The notes: generated from the sequence alone by a model not told the origin. A stretch of 64,000 nucleotides of DNA from Breviolum minutum Mf 1.05b.01 (GCA_000507305.1 DF240054.1:1-64000), one strand, 5' to 3'. Numbered from the stretch's first letter, positions 10,014-21,478 are shown. Made by a program: numbers and translations.

Positions 10014-10062
10014 GTGATGACGACGCCGACAACGATGGTGATGATAATTGTGATGGTGATGG
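9944..10062. repeat. ATG/GAT trinucleotide microsatellite
   Basis: About 120 bp of (GAT)n with a few GAC and GGT interruptions. The poly-Asp, poly-Met and poly-His frames over it are products of the repeat, not genes. Confidence 0.9.
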
Positions 10063-10454
10063 TTCGTAAATGTTACCATCATTCGTATGATATTACCATA
10101 CTTAACATCCTAAGAATGAGTCTTATTTACAAATGTCAACATCCCAATAATCACAATGGATCACATGCTTTTTTTCTGGCGGCATTCAGCAGCCTAAAAA
10201 AATCACAACACTAACCTCAACCATCAATCTGCAGCACATAGTTACAAAATAATTTCTATACATCATCTATACATCATATGGATGTATTATACATCCGTTA
10301 AAAGCCTGACCTGGAAGAAAGATATGTTGGATGTTGGATTATATTCCGCGACAATTTGAAGATTTGATAAGCTCAAATAATCTCTTCACTCAACCAACTA
10401 ACAAAACACACTATTAAAAAACAAATGAAAACACAACAAAAAAGGTTCAGTTAC

Positions 10455-10499
10455 CAATCCGGCACCAATGAAAGGCATTTTTCCCATGGGCCCTGCCAT
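10455..10499 (-). CDS. candidate short exon
   Basis: Fifteen codons, MAGPMGKMPFIGAGL, acceptor GGATTCAAG and donor TTG|GTAACTG, phase 0 at both ends. Confidence 0.45.
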
Positions 10500-10558
10500 C
10501 TTGAATCCGCCAAAAACAGCGGAAAGTCACAAACGAAGCCCCGAAGCGACTACCTCAA

Positions 10559-10666
10559 CTAGTTGGTGGTTTCAACCCAGTTGGAACAAATACTCGTCAA
10601 AAATGGGTTCATCTTCCCCAGTATTCGGGGTGAACATATGTTTTTTTCTCTGAAACCACCAGCTAG
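10559..10666. repeat. family B palindromic element
   Basis: ctagttggtggtttcaac ... gaaaccaccagctag, near-complete copy. Confidence 0.75.
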
Positions 10667-11391
10667 TAAACCGATTCACAACTTCGAGCCAATGATGCCA
10701 CAAGCCATGAGCCAATGACGTGTACGGACTGAGTTTCAACAAACACGCAGTCAAAATGTACGTGTAGCTACGTGATGGGGCCCATATATAGGATCCATGG
10801 ATCGTGATATATTTATAATACAATCAGAATATTTAGTACATGAATGGTTGATTTCTATAGCATTTCCACTTCCCACTTCCATGAACTTCAACCCTTCGCA
10901 AAAAAGATTGAGAATCACAAAGATGGCCCTGTCACCGGTCAAAGGCTCCACTTACTAAGGTCATAATGCCAGCTACCCAATTTTAAGGTCATTTAGAAGT
11001 GATTATAACTCCATAACGATCGGTTCGGGGCCGACTTTGAATGCAATTTTTAAGGTTTCTATTGTTTAAGTTTTAAGTGGTTGAAGCTTCAGTTACTAAA
11101 ACAACTTGCCAAACATGTCCCAGAAGAGGGCTACTTTTTTGGGACCATCCCAAAAACACCTGAAAAAAACAACATGATATATATGTATATCTATATGTTG
11201 CGGGAACAGGTCCATTTCTTCATATATTGATTCACGAACAGTATCAGTATTCATAGTAAACATGATGCGATAGTACATACATGTCAAGAAATATACTCAC
11301 ATATTTACTTACCATATGTGTATATGCAACAATAAATGGTGTTTACAATTGTAGTTCTTCAAGCTGAAAACGACACACTGACATGTTCTTA

Positions 11392-11518
11392 TCATGTTCT
11401 TAAGATCCTCTTTAAAGGTGCAATTTTCGGATCTCCATCCTCTCCATCTCCGTTGTTTCGTCCTGGAAACTCGGAAATGAATTTGACAGCGCGCGGAGAG
11501 CGTTGGGTCACAAACCCG
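11392..11518 (-). CDS. candidate exon, basic
   Basis: Follows acceptor GGAATCAG; GFVTQRSPRAVKFISEFPGR then an acidic patch and a stop at 11392. A second frame (RVCDPTLSARCQIHF) is open as well and there is no clean donor, so frame is uncertain. Confidence 0.35.
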
Positions 11519-12160
11519 CTGATTCCACATGGCAGTTTTTTTTCAGTTTTCTCATGGCAACCATGTGTTCACTGAAACACTTGGCAAATTATAACATCAG
11601 CGTGTATATATACATAATTACATTATATATTTGTGCACCCTAGGTTTCCAAAGACTCTTATTTTGTTTGTTTTTCCCATAAAGCTTTATCAAACGCCTTT
11701 TAAAGGAGTGAACGAAAACCAACCCTATGACGGAGTAAACCAACGGCTGAAAAGATGGTGAATTTCCCAGTTCCAGGATTCAAACATGACCAGCATTGTG
11801 TTGAAGTTCTTTAAGCCTCGTGGATGCGAAAGAAACGTTCTGCCTTGTGACCTGCTACTGGGAGGATCCCAACCAATAGCTCAAGTTCGTCCTGGATGTA
11901 TGACATCAATCCCAAAGAATTGTTTGTGCATTTTTGGTGCAGTTTCGTGTCATCTTGAAACTTGGCCAAATTTCAACAAACAAATTACAAACTCAAAACA
12001 TCATCACTTGCTTTCGTCTAATGCATGTGTTGAACTAATTCCATCATTCCAAAGTGATCTGCCATATATATTATATATATATAAATACAACCCTGGAACA
12101 CAGGTCTTTCAGTGATAAGACATGGCCCTTCTCCAGACTTATATATCTTTCAAACGCCAA

Positions 12161-12226
12161 AGTCTTTCCAAGGCATCACATTTTATATCAAAAAGTCTTT
12201 CCAAGGCATCACATTTTATATCAAAT
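12161..12226. repeat. 33-bp tandem duplication
   Basis: agtctttccaaggcatcaca plus the following 13 bases repeats twice with period 33 and no visible mismatch. Confidence 0.8.
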
Positions 12227-12545
12227 CGTCGACTAGCAAACTTGCAGTGGAAACTCCACATGTCTGCAAAATATCATGCACACAAATGATATATCCTCAC
12301 CAAAATGACATAATTAATATATTATTCATGAATTAATTTGAACTGAAAAAAAAACTTATGTACATGTATGTACCAACAAATGCACCATATTATGTATACA
12401 TAAATACAGTATATATATATATATATGACTCGTGAATGTACAGGATCCATGCTATGATTTACCTAGGCCCTCAAACCTCGGAGTCACCGACACCCTGACG
12501 TATCTTTTGGAAACATCATGTGCCGTGACCAAAGAGGCGACCCAC

Positions 12546-12595
12546 CTGTCGTTTTGTCGGAGTCGAAGATGGGAAGTTACTTGGAGATTCTCCAG
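12546..12595 (-). CDS. candidate short exon, Ser/Pro/Thr-rich
   Basis: Excellent sites: acceptor TTTTGCACATTTCAG, donor CGACAG|GTGGGT. Reads GESPSNFPSSTPTKRQ, phase 1 to 0. LENLQVTSHLRLRQND is open in another frame. Confidence 0.5.
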
Positions 12596-12627
12596 CTGAA
12601 ATGTGCAAAACTGAAAAGCTACCCTGC

Positions 12628-12717
12628 CCCATAGGGTCCATGTATGGTATATTTACCTGCATTTGGTTGATTTTTATGGGAAATGTAGGTAAATATACCA
12701 TACATGGATCCTCAGGG
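12628..12717. repeat. family A palindrome, near-perfect
   Basis: gtccatgtatggtatattta on the left, taaatataccatacatggat on the right, flanked by cccatagg and cctcaggg. The arms pair almost completely. Confidence 0.85.
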
Positions 12718-13113
12718 TGTGATAATGGCGGGGCGATTAGGGTTGCCAGGGATGAGGAGCTAAAGAACCCCATCAATGCTCCAAAATCACAGGGTAGAAA
12801 ACCTTGCAACACATACTCATAAGTTCATGTATGGCTGGCGGAAAATTGCATTTTCCTAAATGGAGTAATCCATACAGTGACTATAGCCAGAAGAGAATAA
12901 GAGTTGTCCTTCAACAAGCCTGACCCGATCACGAGAATGCTATACGACAGGTCCTCGACCTTTACTAATCCCCAGTATTTTGCCTTGCTGAGTCTAAGAA
13001 ACATTCAGCAGGGTTTGTTTATGGTTCCATCCATCAACCAACTGTGACGTTTGAGATTCTGATGTTGCCGAACTGCTGAGAAGCAACAGTTAAAGGAAAT
13101 CCCACTGCTCAAA

Positions 13114-13329
13114 ATGAGTCGTTCAAAACTTCTTATCCGGGGGAAAAAAATAATAAAAGAACACCCTTCCGCACAACGAGAACTTCGGAAATATTGGCAA
13201 AGTGTTTTCAACAGTGATGTATACCAGCACCTTCGAAGGGGTGCCAATAAAACCCTAACGGATGGTGAAATGACACCCTGCAACGGAAGGATTTGGCACC
13301 CAAACTGGAAGGTCCAGGAAAAAAAATAG
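13114..13329 (+). CDS. plus-strand ORF, basic, unknown
   Basis: 71 codons from MSRSKLLIRGKKIIKEHP to a TAG. Lys/Arg-rich and protein-like (RELRKYWQSVFNSDVYQHLR). One of few places where the plus strand reads better. It overlaps a second open frame at 13269-13448; together they could be one gene with an intron or frameshift. Family not recognised. Confidence 0.4.
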   Translation: MSRSKLLIRGKKIIKEHPSAQRELRKYWQSVFNSDVYQHLRRGANKTLTDGEMTPCNGRIWHPNWKVQEKK

Positions 13330-13448
13330 CTACAAAAGTCAGAGGTTATCTCCCCAAGAAAGTTGACAGAAAGGAGTTGGAGAGGAGGGCGGGAAGTGTT
13401 CGAAGAATGGGAGTAGGAAGAGTAGCTTCAGCTGCAGCTCATCGTTAA
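13269..13448 (+). CDS. plus-strand ORF, basic C-terminus, unknown
   Basis: 60 codons after an in-frame stop, NDTLQRKDLAPKLEGPGKK to RRMGVGRVASAAAHR and TAA. Very basic. It is in frame +2 relative to the upstream ORF, so the join is unclear. Confidence 0.4.
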   Translation, partial: NDTLQRKDLAPKLEGPGKKIATKVRGYLPKKVDRKELERRAGSVRRMGVGRVASAAAHR

Positions 13449-14211
13449 CTAGTGTGGTTTGGAAACCCGGTGGTTTCGGATTTTTAAGGATACACGGGGT
13501 ACAAGCAATCCCTTGCATAAGGGGACTGAGGTCAAAGCTGTCGGTCCGGTCCTAAGCTTATAGAAGACTCCCATAGTTTGGTCACGCCCAAGCTAGACAC
13601 ACATTCTGAATGACCAAGTTTCCAAGGCTTTTGCCCCCCCAAAAAAATGGGCAAATCTTCTGAAAACGACCTCAAAATACTATATTCCAGGTGATTTAAG
13701 CCGTGATCAAACTTTATCCCCTAGTTGGAGGTCACCAAAAGACTGAAACGGTCACTTAACCATCCCAAAAAGGTCACAAAGAATTGCGCAGGTTCATCCA
13801 TTTCAGTTCTTGCTGCTTGACGATGGAAGTTTACTACGGTATACCCGCGTGAATGACACAGGGGCTATTTCATAAGTTGTTGAAATATAGGATTTTGGAG
13901 AACCAACCCCCTACAAATTACAAGAAAACAACTTCTTTTGTGTGGCACAAAGCCTTGCACCCAGTGAAAATAAAGGTACTTGATCCTGCTGCTTCACAGA
14001 TTCCTGATACCAACGAACGGAGCATTTTGTCCGGCAGAAAAAAACATCTTGCACTGACAGGCGAGGTGATCAATACTCACATCAACCACGAAGTAAAAAA
14101 AATACTTTCCATTATACAGGCTGTTTAATATGGATCCATATAATGGTTTGTATTAGAAGGGAATCACCAAATAACTGGGTAAGATTTCATCCCCATATCT
14201 ACCCAAAACAA
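13449..14211. other. stretch without a supported gene
   Basis: A 91-codon frame at 13853-14128 (IPDTNERSILSGRKKH near 14010) has a weak acceptor and a GGCGAG|GTGATC donor on the plus strand, but the minus strand is equally open. Left uncalled. Confidence 0.3.
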
Positions 14212-14402
14212 CTATAGGGCTTTGATCACATGTCCCCACATGTCCAAAACATGTTTCCCTCCAACTTCAGCCTCCCGGATGTCATTTTCTAATCGTTCCA
14301 ATGCTTGAAGTAACTCGCCTGGAGGGCTTTGAGGGTGTTCTTCGTGGGGCTTCATGTCATGTGCAGAGTGGACGTTTGCCCTAGGCATTTTGACGTCATA
14401 TC
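14212..14402 (-). CDS. candidate exon, helical, possibly C-terminal
   Basis: Acceptor CAGCTGAG; 63 codons to a TAG. The core SPPGELLQALERLENDIREA has coiled-coil-like heptads of Leu. Could instead be spliced before the stop. No family recognised. Confidence 0.55.
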
Positions 14403-14611
14403 CTCAGCTGATGACTGGGTGTCCAATCATCTCCGAAACACATAGTATTTCCATTCCATGACCATTCTCAGAAGGTGATTGGATTGCTAGGGTTGAGTTG
14501 ATATTTTTCTTGGGGGGAGGTATACCCTCCAGGGAATAAAAACATACCCCACAAGCATCTGAAGTGCCTTGTGGGAAGGGATGTGTGGACGTTCCCTCCG
14601 GAGGGTTACAC

Positions 14612-14697
14612 CTTAGATGCTATTTTGGGCAAATCTAAAACGGCACTGCTCCTCAATTCAATATACATTGGTGTACGCACCGTTGTATTCCCCGAGG
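14612..14697 (-). CDS. candidate exon
   Basis: Acceptor GGTCCCTTACCAAAG, donor AAG|GTGTAA, phase 1 to 0. Reads SGNTTVRTPMYIELRSSAVL then DLPKIASK. Confidence 0.5.
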
Positions 14698-15035
14698 CTT
14701 TGGTAAGGGACCAGGCCTACCCAGGAGCACTATTTCCACATGGATCTACTGGACCTTCACAAGTAAAACAAACAACGGGATCTCAAGGTGAATCCGGCTA
14801 ACTGATAAAGCTTTGTCAGACAAAATGCCTACGTTTTTTTGTGGACCTTGGTAATTGTTTGGAAATGTCTAGTAAACATTGGGATCTATCGGTTTCAAAC
14901 ATGACATAAAGCATTCAGCAAGCTATAGTTGTGAGATTTTTACAAACTAAAAACCAACAAGGAAAGACACAAACAACGACGAAGAAGAGGGGAACATGAA
15001 CGCTAGCACCCCCTAGCCGAAACTTGTATAACTTA

Positions 15036-15250
15036 TCACCCTTCGCTCCTTATTCTTCTGGGCAAGTCTAGGCCTGTAAGGTTCATTTCAGGCACCAAAA
15101 CACCTGATAATCTCATCCTCTGAGGAAAAGGTGAACCAAACTTGTAAAGGGCAGAAGCGCAGGTTGGAATCTCGGAATCACCCTCATTGTTGACTCTGAC
15201 TTGGGAACATGGGTTACTTTCGGGGGTCGGTTGACCAGTCATGACATCTG
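15036..15250 (-). CDS. candidate exon or ORF, unknown
   Basis: 71 open codons after acceptor CTTCTAGAAG, containing DVMTGQPTPESNPCSQVRVN and ending RRIRSEG. A donor-like GAAGG|GTGATA sits at the stop. It shares a 15-base string with the exon at 37896-38032 region (see findings). Confidence 0.35.
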
Positions 15251-15291
15251 CTTCTAGAAGCACATATTATCTATGCCTGGCATACCAAAAA

Positions 15292-15405
15292 CCCGAGGGC
15301 ACCCCTACAATGCCACCCACCCACCTGCGAAATAAGGCCTTATGACCACCATCATACTTTAATAATCCCTTATTCATGGAGAGAGTGGCATTTGAAAGGG
15401 CACGC
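15292..15405. repeat. family K element
   Basis: gggcacccctacaatgccac ... gtggcatttgaaagggcac ends, with aataaggcctta inside. Confidence 0.5.
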
Positions 15406-15543
15406 TTAGATTCCCACAAAAAAAACAATAGAAAATTCCCTCAAGGTCGGAGCTACGACCATTACCACAAGAATAGCCTCACATGTCCATATGTCAGATA
15501 CACTTTCAACGCCCATCATTTTTGGTCCATTGGTATCTATTCG

Positions 15544-15683
15544 TCAAATTTCGGGGTTGCATGATGGTTTCATATTGGCTTCAACTTTGGAATCTTCCGT
15601 CTCTATTTTCAATCTCGCATCCCTCCGCGCCTGATGCGTTTGGTATCCTGAGTCGTCGAGCTTGACTTTCGTTGTGGTTGTTT
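15544..15683 (-). CDS. candidate exon, charged
   Basis: Acceptor TTTGGCTTAG, phase 1; TTTTKVKLDDSGYQTHQARR continues to a TGA at 15544. No donor needed if terminal. Confidence 0.45.
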
Positions 15684-16136
15684 CTAAGCCAAACTTAGGG
15701 CCCCCTACCCAAGGTTCAACTTTTAGTGAGTTGCAATTAAAAACCTTCCAAATCTAGAGGGGCTGCTTGGGGTATAAGGGACTTTTTTCCAAGATTTGCC
15801 AAGGTTGCGTCCAAAAAACAAGAGAATTACCAATCAATTCATCAAGGTCAAGATTGGGATAACGCATTATTTTCTATGGTTATAGGAGATGGTTTAATTA
15901 AATTATATGACGATTGCTGATGGTTAAACAAGCTATACATGTGCTCAGATCAAACATATGGAATCCAACGATTGGTTGATCAAAAAGATTTGTATCAGAA
16001 ATCCATAGCTACCCTTTGACTTTGAGGATTCCGGGGTTCTTTAGCTCCCCATTTAATAGGAAAATACATCGAATTCCTGGCTCCAAATCGCTCCCCAAAG
16101 GGTAGATAAAACCACTATTTGTCACCCAAAAGTTAC

Positions 16137-16357
16137 TTCTCGATTTGTGCCTCCCCATGTGCTTCAACACACATAGGTCGGCATTCTTCCCATTGCCATC
16201 CTGCATCGGCTATGTCTGACAGCAATGCCACCTGACCACTATGGTATACTCCAACTCCATCGCGGTTCATGGGGTGTACGTGTACATAGGTCGGATCGAT
16301 CCTGATCTTGTACATCAGCTTATGCCCCTCCAAGAGGTTAGCAAGTTTGCCCATCAT
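16137..16357 (-). CDS. candidate exon of a conserved-looking protein
   Basis: The longest exon-like stretch outside the retroelement: 73 codons starting MMGKLANLLEGHKLMYKIRI, with VHVHPMNRDGVGVYHSGQVA in the middle and a GAGAA|GTAACT donor. Acceptor CCCTTTAAG, or 12 bp earlier. The NRDG block and periodic hydrophobics suggest a folded domain; I do not recognise the family. The plus strand of the same DNA is less protein-like. Confidence 0.55.
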
Positions 16358-16694
16358 CTTAAAGGGATACTTTCCCCCGGTTCACTAACAGCGAGTGGTT
16401 CGCCCCTGCAAAATGCTGCCGGCTGGAAGACGATCTGGCTTCCTTCTAAAATGGTTCCTTTTCAGATGTGATTGTTGATTTATTTTGGGGTGGCCTTGTA
16501 GTAAATGGATTATTTCATCGCTTTAAGTTGCTTGTTTACGTCCCGTAAATAGGTGAAATAAACCAACTTACTAAGTAGTTACTAACTTCCAGTCGGACAC
16601 CCTAGTACTTCCACTTGGTTTTGTGGTGAGATTTTCCCGATGGGGAAAAAAGAAGCCATCCGCTTCGGGGAAACTTTGAGTCTGAGTGACTCAC

Positions 16695-16745
16695 CATTTG
16701 ATTTCATGGATTTATGTCCAAGGATCGGTAGAGAATATGCCATTG
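16695..16745 (-). CDS. candidate short exon
   Basis: MAYSLPILGHKSMKSN with a strong donor AATG|GTGAGT and weak acceptor GTTGAAAG; probably upstream of 16357 in the same gene. Confidence 0.4.
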
Positions 16746-17084
16746 CTTTCAACCATATATACACATATATACACTATATCTATATATATATATACACATG
16801 CAATGAAAATACAATAAGTAAACTAACATAGCCATGGGAAATTCCCATCGTCCATGGCAAATACCATCAACATGATGGATCTTCTGCATGGCTATGTTAG
16901 TTTATAGGGAGTGCACCAAGATGGAAATGATTGGTTGAAGAGCCATTGATTTCTTTGCATTCTGGTTGAGATTTCGAAGCTCAAAATCTCTGTCCTAACG
17001 TTCTCAGCTGGAACCCAGAGCCGCATCCCGGTCACTTTTGGATCAAGGTTTTATTAGTTGCTAGTACGTACTAGCAACATCCAC

Positions 17085-17131
17085 CAAAATCAGAGGCTTG
17101 GTATTTTCACGACCTGAAGCGGGCAAAAAAT
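17085..17131 (-). CDS. candidate short exon
   Basis: FLPASGRENTKPLIL between acceptor TTTGGCGAAG and donor TTG|GTGGAT. A plus-strand reading (EAWYFHDLKRAKNLRQRN) is a rival. Confidence 0.35.
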
Positions 17132-17259
17132 CTTCGCCAAAGAAATTAATATCGCCTTTTTTTTTCGGGATCATTAGCCACCATCATCCCCTAACAACCC
17201 CTTGTTATGTTGTAAGACCTGATCCTCGTTTTGGGGGGGATACCCTTAGATTTCAGCGA

Positions 17260-17346
17260 GGCTACCGAGCTCGTAGGTGAGCTGCTCCTACAAAGATTTC
17301 TTCCAAAGCCTCTTGGACCTGACCAAAAACGGCGTTTCAAACATTA
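17260..17346 (+). CDS. candidate terminal exon on plus strand
   Basis: After acceptor TTAGATTTCAG, EATELVGELLLQRFLPKPLG then a basic tail and TAG. It opposes the general direction; a minus reading (EQLTYELGSLAEI) also exists. Confidence 0.3.
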
Positions 17347-17396
17347 GATACACGTGAGTTATGGGTTGAACTAGATCTGTTGCTTTTTCACTGTGA

Positions 17397-17516
17397 TTGG
17401 ATGTCCCAGGAAGTTAGTAAATGGTTATAGTAAGTTATAACCCCAATGTACCCCATTTTTATAAGTTATAACTACCCATTTACTAACCATGTGCTAACTT
17501 CCTGGGACATCCAAGT
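17397..17516. repeat. family E palindromic element
   Basis: ttggatgtcccaggaagtta ... taacttcctgggacatccaa, nearly perfect ends. Confidence 0.8.
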
Positions 17517-17954
17517 AGATTTGGGTGAACTAGATAATTGATAGGTTACAGCAATGCCGATGCATGACTTCGATGTGCGAACATCTACTGCCAAAAATAG
17601 ATTCCACTCAGATGGTCATAAATCCAACTGGTAGAAAGTAAAACATCAATTGAGCAGTGATCAAAACCCTTGGGGCATTCCATTCTACTGCTTGGTTCAT
17701 AGGCATCCTGATAATGGCTTATAATATCCCCTATACAACATGGGTAATATGAACACCTACATATAACCCAACCAAACGGGTTTTTCACTGATTACTGCTC
17801 ACTTGGGTTAACCAACTCCAAACAAACATGGGGTTTTCACCTTGAGGTGCTAGCCCGACTCCCTTCCAGGATGCCGCAGATGCCACCAGGATCATTACAT
17901 TTTTAGTCGACCGGGATCCCTATAAACTGACAAACTTGATGGCTTCCACTGTTA

Positions 17955-18094
17955 CTTGGATGTCCCGTTGTAAGAATGAATGGTTAGGATCAATGGGCTA
18001 TAACCTATACCCTAGAAATGGTGTATATCGGATATATCGGGGTTATAACCCACGGATCTTAACCTTTTACTAACTTCCTGGGACATCCAAGTAC
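17955..18094. repeat. family E element
   Basis: Right end aacttcctgggacatccaag intact; left end cttggatgtcccgttgt altered; ggatatatcggggttataac core. Confidence 0.65.
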
Positions 18095-18120
18095 CCAAAA
18101 CGGGCCATATGATATCGATT

Positions 18121-18224
18121 ACACTCCCTGAAACTAACACATTACCCCTGAAAATAGGCCATCCCAAGCAAATGCCTCTAACCATTGATTTTCAGGGGGC
18201 CGACTGTGAGTTTCATGGAGTGTA
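18121..18224. repeat. family C palindromic element
   Basis: acactccctgaaactaac ... gtttcatggagtgt, with the shared cctgaaaataggccatccc core. Confidence 0.75.
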
Positions 18225-18455
18225 CATAAAAAATAAGATTTGAGAACAACATGGAGAACGATACGTGAACTGTGAACCCGTCATCTGGAGATGCTGAAGT
18301 TGACTCAAACCCCAGTCCTCAAAATTGGTAGTCACCAGCATCAGCATCATCGCAAACAGTACCATAACACCCTAACTATCATCTATTGAAAAATAGCATC
18401 GTCATCCATCATTCATCATCCTCCCCTCGATCCAACCACCTGCACGGGTATATCT

Positions 18456-18570
18456 TCTTTCTATACCCCACCCAGGATGCCAGTCACAAATGAAGGTTTA
18501 GGTTATGGATTCCCTAGTGAAAATGGAACCATCCTGGCATCCTAGCATCCTGGATGGTGGGGTAGTTCCA
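18456..18570. repeat. family F element
   Basis: ctataccccacccaggatgc ... catcctggatggtggggtag. Confidence 0.6.
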
Positions 18571-18599
18571 AGGTATATGCCCCTTCTTCCCAGAAGCTG

Positions 18600-18741
18600 G
18601 GCCCCTACAATCGTTATAAATGCTGTTATAACCCCTATAAGATGACCAAAAAGAAAATTGGGTAACTCCTCGGGTCATAAATCCCTAAATATGGGAGTTA
18701 GTTATAACCTTACTTATAACTGGTTTTCCGGGGGCCCACCT
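18600..18741. repeat. family D element
   Basis: gggcccctacaatcgttata left, ggggcccaccttc-like right end (ccgggggcccaccttcc). Confidence 0.55.
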
Positions 18742-18816
18742 TCCGCAGGAAAACTCTCCCAACAAGCCCATCTCCTCCCAAAACCCTCCCCCCCGTTGGC
18801 ACCGGATCAACGACCC

Positions 18817-18916
18817 TCATCTCCATCTCAGGAGCCTTCGGAGGCTCCGAAGCTCCTGCTGCAGCAAGCAAGGATCAGCCAAACTAAACACCTTTTCAAA
18901 GTGACCTTCTTGAACC
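18817..18916 (-). CDS. candidate terminal exon
   Basis: Acceptor GGGGGATGTAG, phase 2; VQEGHFEKVFSLADPCLLQQ then ELRSLRRLLRWR and TGA. The plus strand is a long Pro/Ser-rich ORF, so strand is not certain. Confidence 0.45.
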
Positions 18917-19270
18917 CTACATCCCCCGGAAAGTGTAAGGTATTTATTATTTAAATAAATATGTGTATATATATATATATGTGTATGTATGTATGTGTAT
19001 CCCATAGGATCCATGGGACTGGAATATCTTACCTACTATATATACATCTAAAAATGTGGGAAAACAAACTATACATTGATGCTATGGGTATTTACAGTTT
19101 ATATATACATATTCTGACTATTTCTGACTGATATTTCTTTCAACATATTCGTCGGTCGGTGACTATCATAGCCTTGGCCACCTGCTAAAGCACCAATCCA
19201 ACTAGTTGAAAATTGATTCTGAAAACTGAACCTGAATATGAACATGATAAGAGACATCACCTGCATGTGT

Positions 19271-19365
19271 TCCTGTTTTTTTTTTGGGGGGGGGGGGTGA
19301 TGTGTAAAGTGTAGAATTTTCAAACAAATCAACAACAACAACAACAACAACAACAACAAATCTAG
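19271..19365. repeat. poly-T/G run and (AAC)n microsatellite
   Basis: A run of T then 12 G near 19280-19299, and about ten AAC units at 19329-19360. Confidence 0.85.
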
Positions 19366-19541
19366 AGTCTGAGTCTGACCTTTTTGTTTCTCAAAAATAT
19401 CTAGTAGAAAAATGTCATGGTTTCAACCAACACTTCCGCAGGAAGCTCACATGTAGAAGCCAACCCCCTGGAGCTTTTGAACATGATTTTCCAAAGCCAT
19501 GTTCATTTTTTCTGGGTGAATAACAAAAAGAAACGCTTCAC

Positions 19542-19611
19542 CACAAGGCCCAACTCAACAGAATTTGTCGGTTGATCGCAAGGATCCTCCGACAGGAACT
19601 TGCATTTCTTC
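19542..19611 (-). CDS. candidate exon
   Basis: Acceptor CCTTCTTTGGCCAG, donor GTG|GTGAAG, phase 2 to 0. KKCKFLSEDPCDQPTNSVEL then GLV. Confidence 0.5.
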
Positions 19612-19959
19612 CTGGCCAAAGAAGGCTGCATGTTTTTTTTTCCGGAGTAGATCTACTTTCAAAGATTTGGCAGGTGGTCAATACTTGGTGATACTGTTGA
19701 TGGAATAAATCCTGCACCAGCTGATAGGCGTTTTTTCCCCATTAGTTCAAAGGTTTTATATATACATCCAAACGGTGGTTGTTTGGGAATTCTTCCACCA
19801 ACAGTAGTGAAGGAAACCTTGGGGGCAAGTAACCCGTTGTTGTTGGGTGCCGTTTTTGTTTTTTCAGTATGAGTTTGAATTTTTCATCCAGTGATTGCGG
19901 GATGTCTGACCTAAAAAGAGGATCTGGAAACCCGCCCAAAGAATCCATCTCCCCCTACA

Positions 19960-20100
19960 AGGTGGGCCTCATCAACAGCTATAAATGGAGTTACAACCCC
20001 TAGAAGTAGGGTTATAATTCCCGGTTACCCATTTATATTTTTTTGGGCTACCCATCTAACTCCCCATTTATAACCATCGGCTCGGGGCGGAAGCACTAAA
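19960..20100. repeat. family D element, right end worn
   Basis: caaggtgggcctcatcaaca, ataaatggagttacaacccc and gttacccattta are the family D blocks. Confidence 0.6.
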
Positions 20101-20297
20101 AACCCTCCTGAACTAAGACTTATGGGCCTTATGGGCCTCCCCCTTAACGAATGGCCCCTTTCATCTCACCAGCAGGAACTTTCCAATGGAATTTATGCAG
20201 CCAGTATATAAAGGATAAGTTACGTACAAGTTATGAGCCTCACTTCCACTTCTAAACCTGCAACTTGTTGTGTTGAAGCAAACAACATCAAGTGTAC

Positions 20298-20414
20298 CCT
20301 CATTCATACAAGATGGGTTTGTCGTCTTCATTCCGGCCGCCAAGCTGGCAAGACTGGGCCTGAACTTCCAGCCCTCTCTGTGATTCAGAAGAGGAAGAGG
20401 CTCCAGAACCAGCC
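20298..20414 (-). CDS. candidate exon
   Basis: Acceptor CACCTGGTGGTAG, donor GAGG|GTACAC, phase 1 to 1. LVLEPLPLLNHREGWKFRPS then LASLAAGMKTTNPSCMNE. Hydrophobic first half, no family recognised. Confidence 0.5.
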
Positions 20415-20927
20415 CTACCACCAGGTGGTGGTCTCACCAATGAGGACCTATACGGCAAGAAACCAACGAGAACCCCGCGGGTGATGCTTCAAGGACATGG
20501 GGGAACGATGAGAAACGAAAAAGAAGCTGAAGAGGGTACAAAGATCATTGTATAGTTGAAGAATGTTATGACCTAAATCTTTATGAAACTCATTCATCAT
20601 TCATGATGCAATTTTAGTCAAAAAATCTAGGCTTTTCGTTTTTGTTTTTTATTTTCGTCGGCTGGACTTGTTTCCATTGACTTTGGACAACTTTTGGAAT
20701 GAAGTCTGTGAATTGGAAAAAACAGCCATCCAACTACTCTGTTTTTGAGGATTCTGGGGGGCATGAATCATTCCTATCCACTCTAAATCGCTTCCAACTA
20801 GTAGCACTGAATATGTGAGCTTACAAGATACGGGATGATCTTTACAAGATTTTCAAGTCTTGGCTCCAACCCCATCTGCCAACACATTCACGGGAAATCT
20901 TCATGGAACCTTGCTTCAATGAATGCC

Positions 20928-21045
20928 CTCCCTGAAACTAACAGCGAGGAAAAAACCCTGAACATAGACCGAAACCCTCTAGGCAAGGATCATCTGAACC
21001 AACCATCAATTTCTAGGGGCTTTTGCTGTTAGTTTCAGGGAAGAT
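20928..21045. repeat. family C element
   Basis: cctccctgaaactaacagc ... gctgttagtttcagggaag. Confidence 0.7.
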
Positions 21046-21131
21046 ATATGTTCAGGGGGGACAATGTTGGTGAATATCCTGTTATTTTCCGAGGTGTGTA
21101 GCTTTGGGGGGCCATCCGCACAAAACAATTC

Positions 21132-21234
21132 TCATGAACACAGCAGGCCTCGCATGAGCGTGATGGTGACGTGCACCATGAGTACGATGGACAGGTAAAG
21201 ATGCCGAGCGTCCACGATCAAAGAAGCTTGTACC
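21132..21234 (-). CDS. candidate exon with a membrane-helix-like segment
   Basis: Acceptor GGCTGCCATGCAG; VQASLIVDARHLYLSIVLMV then HVTITLMRGLLCS and TGA. About 20 hydrophobic residues in a row suggest a transmembrane helix. Confidence 0.5.
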
Positions 21235-21318
21235 CTGCATGGCAGCCATACTATTGAGGATCTTGGTATATGTTGACTGATTTAGTGGCCTTGAAAAACG
21301 GTCATTTTCTTGGTTCGC

Positions 21319-21423
21319 CTATTGTAGCAAAGCGTGTTTGTTGTATGTTTCTTTGGTGCTGTTCAACGATGAAGTGATATACATAGCCATGGCTTTGAGG
21401 GACAAGGAACGGTCACCCCTGTG
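21319..21423 (-). CDS. candidate exon
   Basis: Acceptor ACACCTTGCCAG, phase 0; HRGDRSLSLKAMAMYITSSL then NSTKETYNKHALLQ and stop. Plus strand also open (FNDEVIYIAMALRDKE). Confidence 0.4.
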   Translation of the reverse strand, partial: HRGDRSLSLKAMAMYITSSLNSTKETYNKHALLQ

Positions 21424-21478
21424 CTGGCAAGGTGTGGGTCACTGGGTTCAGAGTAGTGATGATTTTTTTAGCAATGCT

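Noticed and set aside
9800..10214. Poly-Asp, poly-Met and poly-His reading frames
   Set aside because: All are frames of the same ATG/GAT microsatellite; no splice or start context.
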